DNA of 10,005 nucleotides from Chloroflexota bacterium (lineage in GTDB: Bacteria; Chloroflexota; Anaerolineae; J102). Position 1 is the stretch's first letter. The number at the start of each line of letters is the position of its first letter. The notes below the pieces were generated by a model. The model was given only the letters and a program-made list of their open reading frames with translations, ran no database searches and was not told the origin of the DNA. The stretch covers positions 1 to 10,005 of the forward strand of contig PIVW01000196.1 of assembly GCA_003353825.1 (NCBI GenBank), read 5' to 3'. The position numbers and the translations under genes were made by a program. Of this stretch, positions 1 through 6,329 are shown piece by piece.

Positions 1-200
1 GGGGGTGGATCGATATCTTTTCCATCGATCAGAATCGTGGGCGATCCAATAAATCGCCATTGCATTGCCTGCTCATCGGTCTCGACCTTGACGATTTCGA
101 TAGCAGCTTCAACAGCTTGTTCTGCCATAACCTGTTGTAAACGTGCTAACGCCTGATCGTAAGAGGGGCAGTCTTCGAAGTAAAGGAACTGAATGTCCAT
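1..200 (-). CDS. Thioredoxin-fold protein, N-terminal fragment (runs off window)
   Basis: The minus strand reads 66 codons from an ATG at 200 to the window edge without a stop. The protein opens MDIQFLYFEDCPSYDQAL, a beta strand leading into a Cys-Pro at C11-P12, as in small thioredoxin-like proteins found near metal-resistance or redox genes. Around residues 50-60 it has RFIGSPTILIDG, the typical cis-proline strand (P54) plus ILIDG turn of the thioredoxin fold. Only one cysteine is visible in the active-site loop (C-P-S-Y), so it is not a CxxC oxidoreductase. A role in thiol or metal binding is inferred, not shown. The gene diverges from the Nudix gene. No strong Shine-Dalgarno precedes the ATG. 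The C-terminus lies outside the window, so full length is unknown. Confidence 0.8.
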   Translation of the reverse strand, partial: MDIQFLYFEDCPSYDQALARLQQVMAEQAVEAAIEIVKVETDEQAMQWRFIGSPTILIDGKDIDPP

Positions 201-307
201 AATGGCATCTTGCCTAACTATAATTATCCTGCTTTGAGTATCTCAGATTTGATTGTACACTGTCCTTGCTGGCACCGCAATCGCTGCGCGAAACACCATC
301 GTTGATC

Positions 308-988
308 ATGTCTTATCGCACAAGAATTAATATCGCAACCGTCCGTGCAGCCATGCAAAATCCTCGACCAGGATTGCGGGGGCAGGCGCGTATGGCTCCG
401 CTACGCCGCTTGGACCCTGATCTTTATGAACGAGGATCCAGGGATTGCCGGCGCGCGGCTGTCCTATTGCTACTTTATCCCCACAATGACGAACTGCATC
501 TCTTGCTCACTGTGCGACCCAATGATCTATCGGATCATCCGGGTCAGGTGGCATTTCCAGGCGGATCTAAAGACGAAAATGAATCGGTGGAGGACACAGC
601 GCTGCGCGAGGCAGAAGAGGAGGTGGGGCTGCGGCGGGATATGGTGGAACCATTGGGAAGATTGACACACCTCTATATCCCCCCCAGCCATTTCTGTATT
701 CAGGTCGTTGTGGCGTACTCACCCAATCGTCCACTATGGCACATCAATCAAGCAGAAGTTGCAGAATTGCTAGAGATACCTCTAAACGATTTCCTCAGTC
801 GTAAGAACTGGAAACATGAATCGCGACAGATTGAAGGCGAGCTTCGCCAGATACCCTATTTTTGCGTTGGTGATTATAAAGTCTGGGGGGCGACTGCAAT
901 GGCTCTGGCAGAATTGGTGACGATGATCGAGGAGGCGGATGTTATTGCTGCGGGAGATAGTGTAAGCGTGAGTTACGGAGATAATTAA
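308..988 (+). CDS. Nudix hydrolase, NudL/CoA pyrophosphatase-like
   Basis: This is a 226-residue Nudix hydrolase. The complete Nudix box G-x5-E-x7-REUxEExGU spans residues 86-108 (G86, E92, R100-E101, E104-E105, ending EVGL), which binds the catalytic divalent metal. Just before it is LLLTVRPNDLSDHPGQVAFPGG, read in two parts: LLLTVRPNDLSDH and PGQVAFPGG. This is the signature of the NudL/UPF0035 branch, known for cleaving coenzyme A to phosphopantetheine and 3',5'-ADP. CoA is therefore the likely substrate, but this is inferred. The frame is open from a TTG at 266; I prefer the ATG at 308 because the extra 14 residues resemble no family member and the TTG has no ribosome-binding site. A weak promoter candidate is TTGAGT (234-239), 16 nt, TACACT (256-261). 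A hairpin with a T-rich tail follows the gene. Confidence 0.9.
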   Translation: MSYRTRINIATVRAAMQNPRPGLRGQARMAPLRRLDPDLYERGSRDCRRAAVLLLLYPHNDELHLLLTVRPNDLSDHPGQVAFPGGSKDENESVEDTALREAEEEVGLRRDMVEPLGRLTHLYIPPSHFCIQVVVAYSPNRPLWHINQAEVAELLEIPLNDFLSRKNWKHESRQIEGELRQIPYFCVGDYKVWGATAMALAELVTMIEEADVIAAGDSVSVSYGDN

Positions 989-1008
989 ATGCCCAGTTCT
1001 AGTTACGA

Positions 1009-1030
1009 AGCGCCCGCAGGCGTTGTTTTC
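1009..1030 (+). terminator. Weak intrinsic terminator after the Nudix gene
   Basis: A 6-bp stem, AGCGCC at 1009-1014 with GGCGTT at 1019-1024 (one G-T wobble), closes a CGCA loop. It is followed by GTTTTC, a short broken T-run. It lies 20 nt after the Nudix stop codon. The short T-tract makes it weak. Confidence 0.4.
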
Positions 1031-1125
1031 TTGGATAACACACACCCCAAGCCCTAAAGGACCTTCGCATTTTTAGCCAGATACTTCCACTATCTGCTCC
1101 CAACCATCTGCACAAATATCAACTG

Positions 1126-1833
1126 ATGTTTACAAAATCTGCACATTTCTACGACGCCATCTACGGTTTTAAAGACTATGAGGGCGAGTCAAAACAACTG
1201 CACGCTCTCATCCAGAAACACAAACACTCAAATGGATCTACGCTGCTCGATGTAGCTTTCGGAACGGGCGGCCATATCCCATATCTTGGCGTACACTACC
1301 AGGTTCAGGAATTAGACCTGGATGATGAATTGCTGGCCGTTGCCCGCACCCGCCATCCTAACATACTGTTTCACCAGGGGGACACGGTAGACTTCGAATT
1401 GGCAGAGCGGTTCGATGTGATCACCTGCCTGTTCAGCGCCATCGGTTATGTGAAGACAGAAGAACGGCTCCGGCAAGCTATCCAGACCATAGCCGACCAC
1501 CTTAGCCTCGAGGGTGTACTGATTGTCGAGCCCTGGTTTAACCCTGATGTTTGGGTCGCCGGCCGTCCGCATATGCTCAACATCGACGAACCAGACCTTA
1601 AGATTACGCGCATGAATGTCAGTGAACGCGAAGGGGATCTCGCCGTCATCGAATTTCATTATCTGGTTGGAACTGCCGAGGGTATCGACTATTTTAGCGA
1701 GCGCCACGAATTGGCCCTTTTTCATTCCGCTATCTACATCATCACCTTTGAAGCCGCCGGTTTGCAGACCTATCATGATCCAGAAGGATTGATGGATCGA
1801 GGCCTGTTTGTGGGTATCAAACCCTTATTTTAG
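1126..1833 (+). CDS. SAM-dependent methyltransferase, DesVI/TylM1-like
   Basis: This 235-residue class I methyltransferase has motif I as LLDVAFGTGGH (40-50) and an acidic post-I residue in QELDLDDELL (61-70). The middle motif is FDVITCLFSAIGYV (96-109), followed by HLSLEG (125-130), VEPWFNP (134-140) and a C-terminal GLFVG (226-230). The CLFSAIGYV, EPW and F-x-ERHELALF series is characteristic of the N,N-dimethyltransferases that act on dTDP-3-amino-deoxysugars (DesVI, TylM1). No aminosugar biosynthesis or glycosyltransferase genes lie nearby, so the real substrate is unknown; a methyltransferase of the same fold acting on another small molecule is equally possible. Motif I has Phe where DesVI-type enzymes usually have Cys (DVACGTG). 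No clear Shine-Dalgarno precedes the ATG, and I see no terminator after it. Confidence 0.85.
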   Translation: MFTKSAHFYDAIYGFKDYEGESKQLHALIQKHKHSNGSTLLDVAFGTGGHIPYLGVHYQVQELDLDDELLAVARTRHPNILFHQGDTVDFELAERFDVITCLFSAIGYVKTEERLRQAIQTIADHLSLEGVLIVEPWFNPDVWVAGRPHMLNIDEPDLKITRMNVSEREGDLAVIEFHYLVGTAEGIDYFSERHELALFHSAIYIITFEAAGLQTYHDPEGLMDRGLFVGIKPLF

Positions 1834-1917
1834 GCAACGCTGTCAATTTCGTGAGCAGCACTACAGCAACATTCAGTAAGATAAGGGCCCCAATTACGCA
1901 TCTAAGCAGCGCACGTC

Positions 1918-1946
1918 TTGACAAGAGCTTGTTGCATCGCTAGGAT
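1918..1946 (+). promoter_or_regulatory. Sigma-70 type promoter for trxA
   Basis: TTGACA at 1918-1923 is a perfect -35 box. It is separated by exactly 17 nt from TAGGAT at 1941-1946, which matches four of six -10 consensus positions. Transcription would start near 1953, giving an untranslated leader of about 90 nt before the thioredoxin ATG. It is the best promoter match I found in the window. Confidence 0.65.
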
Positions 1947-2031
1947 GGGAGCGGCTCTACGATACCCGTGCCACTATTAGTACATTTTCCCTCGCAAGCT
2001 CTGCCAGACACCTCTGGATAGCATATAAAAC

Positions 2032-2037
2032 AAGGAG
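2032..2037 (+). promoter_or_regulatory. Ribosome-binding site of trxA
   Basis: AAGGAG lies 7 nt before the ATG at 2045. It is a near-perfect Shine-Dalgarno at ideal spacing and fixes the thioredoxin start. Confidence 0.85.
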
Positions 2038-2044
2038 CGAATTC

Positions 2045-2383
2045 ATGAGCATTCCAATTACCGTATCCGATCAAGACTTTCAGGAACAAGTTCTCGACAG
2101 TGCCGTACCGGTCATCACCGACTTCTGGGCCGTATGGTGTGGCCCTTGCAAGATGATCGCACCTGTGCTGGAAGAGATCGCCGTCGAATACGATGGCCAA
2201 CTTCAGATCGCCAAGCTAGATGTTGATCATAACCCCAATACGGCTATGAGCTATGGTGTTATGAGTATCCCCACCCTGATCGTCTTCAAAGATGGCCAAC
2301 CGGTAGAACGCATTGTTGGTTTCATGCCCAAGGAGCGCTTGCTTGGCAAGATCACGCCTCACCTGGCTGCAGAAGCCGTCTAA
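2045..2383 (+). CDS. trxA: Thioredoxin
   Basis: This 112-residue protein is a full-length classical thioredoxin, a cytoplasmic disulfide reductase that is normally reduced by NADPH-thioredoxin reductase. The active site WCGPC lies at 31-35 (C32, C35). The buried aspartate D26 sits in TDFWAVWC, and the cis-proline is P76 in MSIPTLIVF. The frequent FWAxWCGPCK form is preserved, with V at the variable position. The length matches the family norm of about 105-112. It has a dedicated promoter, a strong ribosome-binding site and a strong terminator, so it is probably transcribed alone. No thioredoxin reductase gene is in the window. Confidence 0.97.
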   Translation: MSIPITVSDQDFQEQVLDSAVPVITDFWAVWCGPCKMIAPVLEEIAVEYDGQLQIAKLDVDHNPNTAMSYGVMSIPTLIVFKDGQPVERIVGFMPKERLLGKITPHLAAEAV

Positions 2384-2428
2384 AACCGACACACACCCAG
2401 TCTGCCATAGTTGCGGGCTATGAAATGG

Positions 2429-2474
2429 ACCTCTAGCAGCGAAATCGCTTGTTTTCGCTGGTGGGGGTTTTTTT
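2429..2474 (+). terminator. Strong rho-independent terminator after trxA
   Basis: The inner stem CAGCGAAA (2437-2444) pairs perfectly with TTTCGCTG (2453-2460). After one G-G mismatch it continues with ACCTCTA (2429-2435) against TGGGGGT (2462-2468), including two G-T wobbles. Seven T residues (2468-2474) follow. The hairpin lies 45 nt past the trxA stop. Confidence 0.9.
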
Positions 2475-2617
2475 CTGGACTAGCAGCTTGTCGGAAAAAG
2501 AAAAGGGTGTGTCCTAGATGAGTTATTGGCGTGCCCATGTGCTCCGTTCTATAGCCAGATTGTGAATAAGGTTTTTCCAGAAAGCCTTGTGGTGGGAAGG
2601 GAAGATCGAAGTGGGGG

Positions 2618-2692
2618 AATAATTAATAGTGAACGGTTAATAATTAACTGTTAATGAAGGATGCATCCACTAACAATTAGTTATTAATTATT
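2618..2692. repeat. AT-rich nested inverted repeats
   Basis: The outer arms AATAATTAATA (2618-2628) and TATTAATTATT (2682-2692) are perfect 11-bp inverted repeats. Inside are GTTAATAATTAAC (2636-2648), a 13-mer palindrome about a central A, and GGATGCATCC (2659-2668), a perfect 10-bp palindrome. TAACTGTTA (2645-2653) also matches the inverse of TAACA-ATT-AGTTA (2671-2683) apart from three inserted bases. The patch could form a cruciform or act as a weak two-way transcription stop between the convergent genes. It has no coding potential. Confidence 0.6.
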
Positions 2693-2761
2693 TGACTGAC
2701 GCTTATCCAGAAGTAGCCTTTGCGGGTTAGTCTGCTCCCAACTCGTTTAGTACACACCCAT

Positions 2762-3511
2762 TCAATTCCGTGGCAGCGATCTCAACAGGTAAAAAATCAG
2801 CGCACAAGCGACAACCAGGCCCAGATGCACCATTAAGGCTATGCCTAGTCCATAAGCGTAGGCTTCGAATCCTTGCTGAAGTGCTATTGTCCAGTTCTCA
2901 GGCAGCGCCGGCAGGATGCCCAATACATAAAGAGGCAACAGTATCAGCCCCATATACAGGAGGGTTCGCTGTATTGGAGCCCTGTCGCTATCACTAAGGA
3001 ACATGGCATCGCTGACCGTAAACAGCAGGTACAGTGCCAAGAAGACATCGGTTTTCTGCAAGCTCGCTCGCAGAGTTGCCAACACCTCGGCCATATAACC
3101 TGCTTCTACCGACCTACTGAACCCCTCTATATCGACCAGACTAAAACTCAGCCAGACCGTAAGAATACTGCCGACGACCAGGGGCGCCAAGCCTATCAGA
3201 GTATGTTGTAACAGACTGCCGCCACGAATCTCAACGAATCCCAGGCGAATCGTCCCATTCCGTTGCAGTTTGGGCATGATATTCACATGCCCGGTACGAA
3301 CACCCACCAATTTGGCCATCAGCCAATGGCTGAGTTCATGTATAACTGTACCGGGCAGAATGAAGATAGCGTAAAGCGATGCCGCCGCGGTTGGATTATT
3401 GGCGAGCAAGATCACCAAACCGGTGAAATAGTAGGCGAGCCGGCGGCTCGCCCACCATAGTGCCGCCAGAAGGGCGATGCTCCAGAGCAGGGGGGCCCAT
3501 ACGTCAAGCAC
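2762..3511 (-). CDS. M50-like integral membrane metalloprotease homologue
   Basis: The 249-residue protein is very hydrophobic, with likely membrane segments near residues 7-22, 26-54, 104-126, 155-170, 182-202 and 222-244. Residues 58-62 read HELSH within VIHELSHWLMAKL, the HExxH zinc-binding helix of membrane-embedded site-2-protease-like (M50) peptidases. The second motif of M50 enzymes usually carries an Asp; TVSDAMFLSDSDRAP (165-179) is the best candidate, with D168, D174 and D176. Proteolytic activity and substrate are inferred, and it may be a divergent or inactive member. The GTG start at 3511 lies 9 nt after the tpiA stop, preceded by AGGTAG, which overlaps the end of tpiA. That suggests translational coupling. 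The gene is in the same frame as tpiA, separated only by the TAG stop. Confidence 0.75.
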   Translation of the reverse strand: MLDVWAPLLWSIALLAALWWASRRLAYYFTGLVILLANNPTAAASLYAIFILPGTVIHELSHWLMAKLVGVRTGHVNIMPKLQRNGTIRLGFVEIRGGSLLQHTLIGLAPLVVGSILTVWLSFSLVDIEGFSRSVEAGYMAEVLATLRASLQKTDVFLALYLLFTVSDAMFLSDSDRAPIQRTLLYMGLILLPLYVLGILPALPENWTIALQQGFEAYAYGLGIALMVHLGLVVACALIFYLLRSLPRN

Positions 3512-3520
3512 GGGAGTCAG

Positions 3521-4291
3521 CTACCTAGAAGCACCCGCAGTTTCCTCGATCATTTTCACAAAAGAATCGGCCTTGAGGGAAGCTCCCCCAACCAAAGCGC
3601 CATCGATATCAGGTTGCAGCATGTAACTGGCGATATTCTCTGGTTTGGCGCTGCCACCGTATTGGATACGTACAGATTGGGCAGTGGCCTCGTCGTAGAG
3701 ATCGGCAACCACACCGCGAATGCTAAGGCCTATAGTGCGATTGGCATCTACTGGTGTGGCAGTAAGACCGGTGCCAATAGCCCATATCGGCTCGTAAGCG
3801 ATTACAAGATTGGCTACCTGCTCGGCTGTGAGACCATCCAGGGCGCCTTCGATCTGGCCGCGGACAAAGCTCTCAGTCTCACCCGCTTGATTCTGTTCCA
3901 GGCTCTCGCCGACACAAATGATGGGGGTGATGCCATGAGCGAACAGTGCTTTTGCTTTTTTGTTAACCCATTCGTCGCTTTCTCCAAAAATCTGGCGGCG
4001 CTCAGAGTGGCCGATGATGCAATAGCTGACGAGGCCTTCAATCATATTGGGTGCAGTCTCACCGGTGTAGGCGCCACTCTCTTCAAAATAGACATTCTGA
4101 GCGCCAACACTTACGTTGCTGGTGGCCAAGGTATCGGACACGGCAGAGAGGGTGATGAAGGGGGGGCAGACGACTGTTTCGACACTGTCGATATCGCGCA
4201 CGCCCGCGCGGATAGCCCGCACGAGTTCGAGCGCATCATCGAGGGTCTTGTTCATTTTCCAATTGCCGGCAATGATAGGTTTTCTAGACAT
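3521..4291 (-). CDS. tpiA: Triose-phosphate isomerase
   Basis: This 256-residue protein is full length for the family (about 250). The enzyme interconverts dihydroxyacetone phosphate and glyceraldehyde-3-phosphate in the cytoplasm as a TIM-barrel dimer. All key residues are visible: N10 and K12 in AGNWKMNK, the electrophilic H95 in IIGHSERR, the catalytic base E167 in AYEPIWAIGTG, the mobile loop 6 (about 168-178), and the phosphate-binding YGGSAKP (211-217) and ALVGGASL (232-239). The ATG at 4291 gives the canonical N-terminus; its Shine-Dalgarno is weak. It lies 236 nt downstream of the four-cysteine gene and directly before the M50-like gene. I see no terminator between it and the M50-like gene. 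Confidence 0.98.
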   Translation of the reverse strand: MSRKPIIAGNWKMNKTLDDALELVRAIRAGVRDIDSVETVVCPPFITLSAVSDTLATSNVSVGAQNVYFEESGAYTGETAPNMIEGLVSYCIIGHSERRQIFGESDEWVNKKAKALFAHGITPIICVGESLEQNQAGETESFVRGQIEGALDGLTAEQVANLVIAYEPIWAIGTGLTATPVDANRTIGLSIRGVVADLYDEATAQSVRIQYGGSAKPENIASYMLQPDIDGALVGGASLKADSFVKMIEETAGASR

Positions 4292-4399
4292 GATATTATC
4301 CGGGAAGAATGGTGTATTCGTGGTTTTGTTGGGTAAATGGTGAACGTAGGGTGTATAGCGTTGGAGGAGATTGGAGGTTCAGTAGATAGAATTAGTAAA

Positions 4400-4427
4400 C
4401 CAGGTATCAGTTGACCTGTAGACCTGG
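4400..4427 (-). terminator. Possible weak terminator after the pgk/four-cysteine gene pair
   Basis: CCAGGT (4400-4405) and ACCTGG (4422-4427) are perfect 6-bp inverted repeats around a 16-nt loop. Read on the minus strand, the stem is followed by a T-rich stretch beginning TTTACTAATTC. It lies between the four-cysteine gene and tpiA. The large loop makes it marginal. A second tight inverted repeat, GGAATAC-TG-GTATTCC (4466-4481), is nearby but lacks a T-run on the minus strand. Confidence 0.3.
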
Positions 4428-4527
4428 ATCTGCCGTCAAGACGAAGATCGAGGCGTAATCTGCCCGGAATACTGGTATTCCCGTTTTCAGGTTTTCGGGT
4501 TTACGACACGATATCGGTTCTCAATCT

Positions 4528-4854
4528 CTAATCACCAATCTCCCCTTCTTTTTGCGGTGGATCGACAACCTCTCCACCGATCGCTTGTATATCAAGAAGC
4601 CGTTTGTTTTTATCGAAAGTGAGCGTCAGTTCAACACGTTGGAAGCATCTATTTGCGCCATCACCGACCAGTGTTTTGCGTGTCACAAACTGGCTAGAAG
4701 CGTAATCCTGGCTCAGATCATTCTGTAAATCAACGCATGAGGAGAGGATGTCGCCGCAGCGTTTACAGCGAACATATATCCAATGGCTACGAGTATCAAA
4801 ATCCGATGAATCACCAGGAGCGATTATCTTACTCAGTTTCGACCAAAAACTCAT
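4528..4854 (-). CDS. Conserved-looking four-cysteine small protein, function unknown
   Basis: I do not recognise a named family. The 108-residue protein has [11 protein letters not shown] at 27-37 (C30, C33), the CxxCG form of a zinc-ribbon knuckle, then C40 and C70. C70 sits in [16 protein letters not shown] (66-81), followed by an aliphatic and acidic tail. CxxC plus two later cysteines could form one zinc site, but the spacing is not that of a textbook zinc ribbon. There is no signal peptide or membrane segment, so it should be cytoplasmic. Its ATG at 4854 overlaps the pgk TGA stop as ATGA, which usually means translational coupling. The gene is therefore very likely co-expressed with phosphoglycerate kinase. 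Its role could be regulatory or structural; the sequence does not say. Confidence 0.8.
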   Translation of the reverse strand: MSFWSKLSKIIAPGDSSDFDTRSHWIYVRCKRCGDILSSCVDLQNDLSQDYASSQFVTRKTLVGDGANRCFQRVELTLTFDKNKRLLDIQAIGGEVVDPPQKEGEIGD

Positions 4855-6056
4855 GCTTCGTCCAATACATCTATGCCGGGAAGAGGTTTGCCCTCGAGGT
4901 AGGTAAGGGAGGCTCCCCCGCCCGTTGAGACATGGCTGACCTGTCCGGTCAAACCTGCCTGCTTGATGGCTGCGACTGAATCACCGCCGCCGACTATGGT
5001 AACGGCATCGTCCAATCCTGCCAATGTTTCGGCCACAGCAAATGTGCCCATTGCAAATCGGGGAAATTCGAAAACCCCCATAGGGCCATTCCACACCACC
5101 GTCCTCGCGTCGCTCAGTACGTCTTGAAAAGCTGCAACAGAGGCCGGACCGATGTCGAGCATCATGCGATCGGCAGGGATATCGCCCACAGAGACGATAG
5201 CGGCATCGGCATTGGCTGCGAATTCAGAGGCAACGACGGCATCTGTAGGTAGGTGAAGGCTGTCTCCCGCTTTGTCTAACAAAGTCCGAGCTGTATCCAA
5301 GGCATCGCTTTCAACCAGGGACGTGCCCATCTCCCTGCCCTGTGCGGCGAGGAAGGTGTTTGCCATGCCACCACCAATGAGCAAACTATCGACTTTAGCC
5401 AGTAAGTTGTTGATGACGCCGATCTTGTCAGAGACTTTAGCGCCCCCCAGGATGGCGATGAAGGGGCGTCTGGGATCGGCTACCGCGCTGCCCAGATATT
5501 CGATCTCTTTTTCGACCAGCAAGCCAGCAACGACCGGCCCACCTTTTGCGCGCACAGCCTGCGCTACGGCGTACATAGAAGCATGTGCACGATGGCATGT
5601 ACCGAAGGCATCGTTGACATAGGCATCACCATAGGCAGCAACGGCAGCGGCGAACTCGGCATTCCCCTTCTTTTCGCCAGGATCGAAGCGCAGATTTTCG
5701 AGCAAAACCACATTACCGGGTTCATCAGCGGACATGGCATCCACCAAGATATCGACATTGGGGCCGGTCACGCCACTGGCCATACGCAGGCGATAGGCGG
5801 GGAGCAATGTTTGCAGATGGTGGGCGACCGGCGCCAGACTATACTTGGGATCAGTTTTGCCTTTGGGACGGCCCAAGTGAGACATCAGCACGAGATTGGC
5901 GCCACGCTCGAGCAAGTATTGCAGAGTGGGCAGCGCCGCCCGTACCCGCGTATCATCGCTGATCTGGCAGTGTTCGTCTAGTGGGACATTGAAGTCCACA
6001 CGTACGAGCACGCGCATCCCTTTCGGATCAAAATCTCGTATGGTTTTCTTGTTCAT
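4851..6056 (-). CDS. pgk: Phosphoglycerate kinase
   Basis: This 401-residue enzyme is typical in length (about 395-400). It transfers the acyl phosphate of 1,3-bisphosphoglycerate to ADP, the first ATP-forming step of glycolysis, and runs backwards in gluconeogenesis. N-domain substrate motifs are RVDFNVPL (19-26), SHLGRPKG (59-66) and [10 protein letters not shown] (151-160). C-domain nucleotide motifs are [12 protein letters not shown] (203-214), NGPMGVFE (323-330), GGGDSVAAI (356-364) and STGGGASL (377-384). The ATG at 6056 is preceded by GAGAAG 6 nt upstream. It follows gap after 273 nt. A terminator-like hairpin sits only 41 nt before its start, so expression may depend on read-through. 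Confidence 0.98.
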   Translation of the reverse strand: MNKKTIRDFDPKGMRVLVRVDFNVPLDEHCQISDDTRVRAALPTLQYLLERGANLVLMSHLGRPKGKTDPKYSLAPVAHHLQTLLPAYRLRMASGVTGPNVDILVDAMSADEPGNVVLLENLRFDPGEKKGNAEFAAAVAAYGDAYVNDAFGTCHRAHASMYAVAQAVRAKGGPVVAGLLVEKEIEYLGSAVADPRRPFIAILGGAKVSDKIGVINNLLAKVDSLLIGGGMANTFLAAQGREMGTSLVESDALDTARTLLDKAGDSLHLPTDAVVASEFAANADAAIVSVGDIPADRMMLDIGPASVAAFQDVLSDARTVVWNGPMGVFEFPRFAMGTFAVAETLAGLDDAVTIVGGGDSVAAIKQAGLTGQVSHVSTGGGASLTYLEGKPLPGIDVLDEA

Positions 6057-6092
6057 AATCAGCTTCTCTGAATTGTCACGATTTTTGTAAAT

Positions 6093-6152
6093 AAAAAGTG
6101 GTCGGGCGAGCGGTGCTCGAGCGAGCTACTCCGCACACCCGACCACCCTTTT
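6093..6152. terminator. Elaborate bidirectional terminator hairpin between gap and pgk
   Basis: The outer stem GTGGTCGGG (6098-6106) pairs perfectly with CCCGACCAC (6138-6146). Inside it GCGG (6110-6113) pairs with CCGC (6131-6134), and at the tip GCTC (6115-6118) pairs with GAGC (6123-6126). On the minus strand, the direction of gap, it is followed by five T (complement of 6093-6097). On the plus strand it is followed by C and five T (6148-6152). It is a convincing intrinsic terminator or attenuator. It lies 177 nt past the gap stop and only 41 nt before the pgk ATG. Confidence 0.85.
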
Positions 6153-6191
6153 TGGAGAGTGATCAGTGGTCGGCCAATGTCGTTAAGTTAA

Positions 6192-6276
6192 AGTGCATTG
6201 CACTCGTGTAAGCAGCCAAACGCTTGGGTTTTCCAACCATTTCCGCTGCAAAACCAGGCAGAGGGTGCATTGCACC
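6192..6276 (-). promoter_or_regulatory. Symmetrical structured element in the gap-pgk spacer
   Basis: Two 13-mer palindromes share the core GTGCATTGCAC: AGTGCATTGCACT at 6192-6204 and GGTGCATTGCACC at 6264-6276. Their flanking base pair differs but stays complementary (A-T versus G-C). Between them is a hairpin with outer arms GCAGC (6212-6216) and GCTGC (6245-6249) and an inner stem GGTT (6227-6230) with AACC (6235-6238); on the minus transcript the loop reads GGAA, a GNRA tetraloop. The two palindromes can also pair with each other, closing a long stem around the hairpin. It could be a paired operator or a structured mRNA leader; the sequence alone does not decide. Confidence 0.45.
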
Positions 6277-6329
6277 TGGGTTGATTAGAAAAACAATGGG
6301 ACACTGGCTACTGTTGACTACGCTTTGAT

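Larger units (their letters stand above)
2384..2761. other. Non-coding gap between convergent trxA and the M50-like gene
   Basis: This 378-nt stretch has no credible gene. It holds the trxA terminator at its left end and an AT-rich palindromic patch at 2618-2692. I see nothing recognisable between 2475 and 2617 or between 2693 and 2761. The two flanking genes converge here, so no promoter is needed for either. Confidence 0.7.

Noticed and set aside
266..307. TTG start for the Nudix gene, 14 codons upstream
   Set aside because: There is no ribosome-binding site, and the extra residues resemble no family member; ATG at 308 is preferred, though not proven.
3512..3523. Programmed TAG read-through or pyrrolysine between tpiA and the M50-like gene
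   Set aside because: TpiA ends at its normal C-terminus and the GTG start is 9 nt on; no sequence element supports recoding.
3614..4336. 240-codon plus-strand open frame opposite tpiA
   Set aside because: It is antisense to an unambiguous tpiA, and its translation shows no domain; it exists only because of the codon bias of the true gene.
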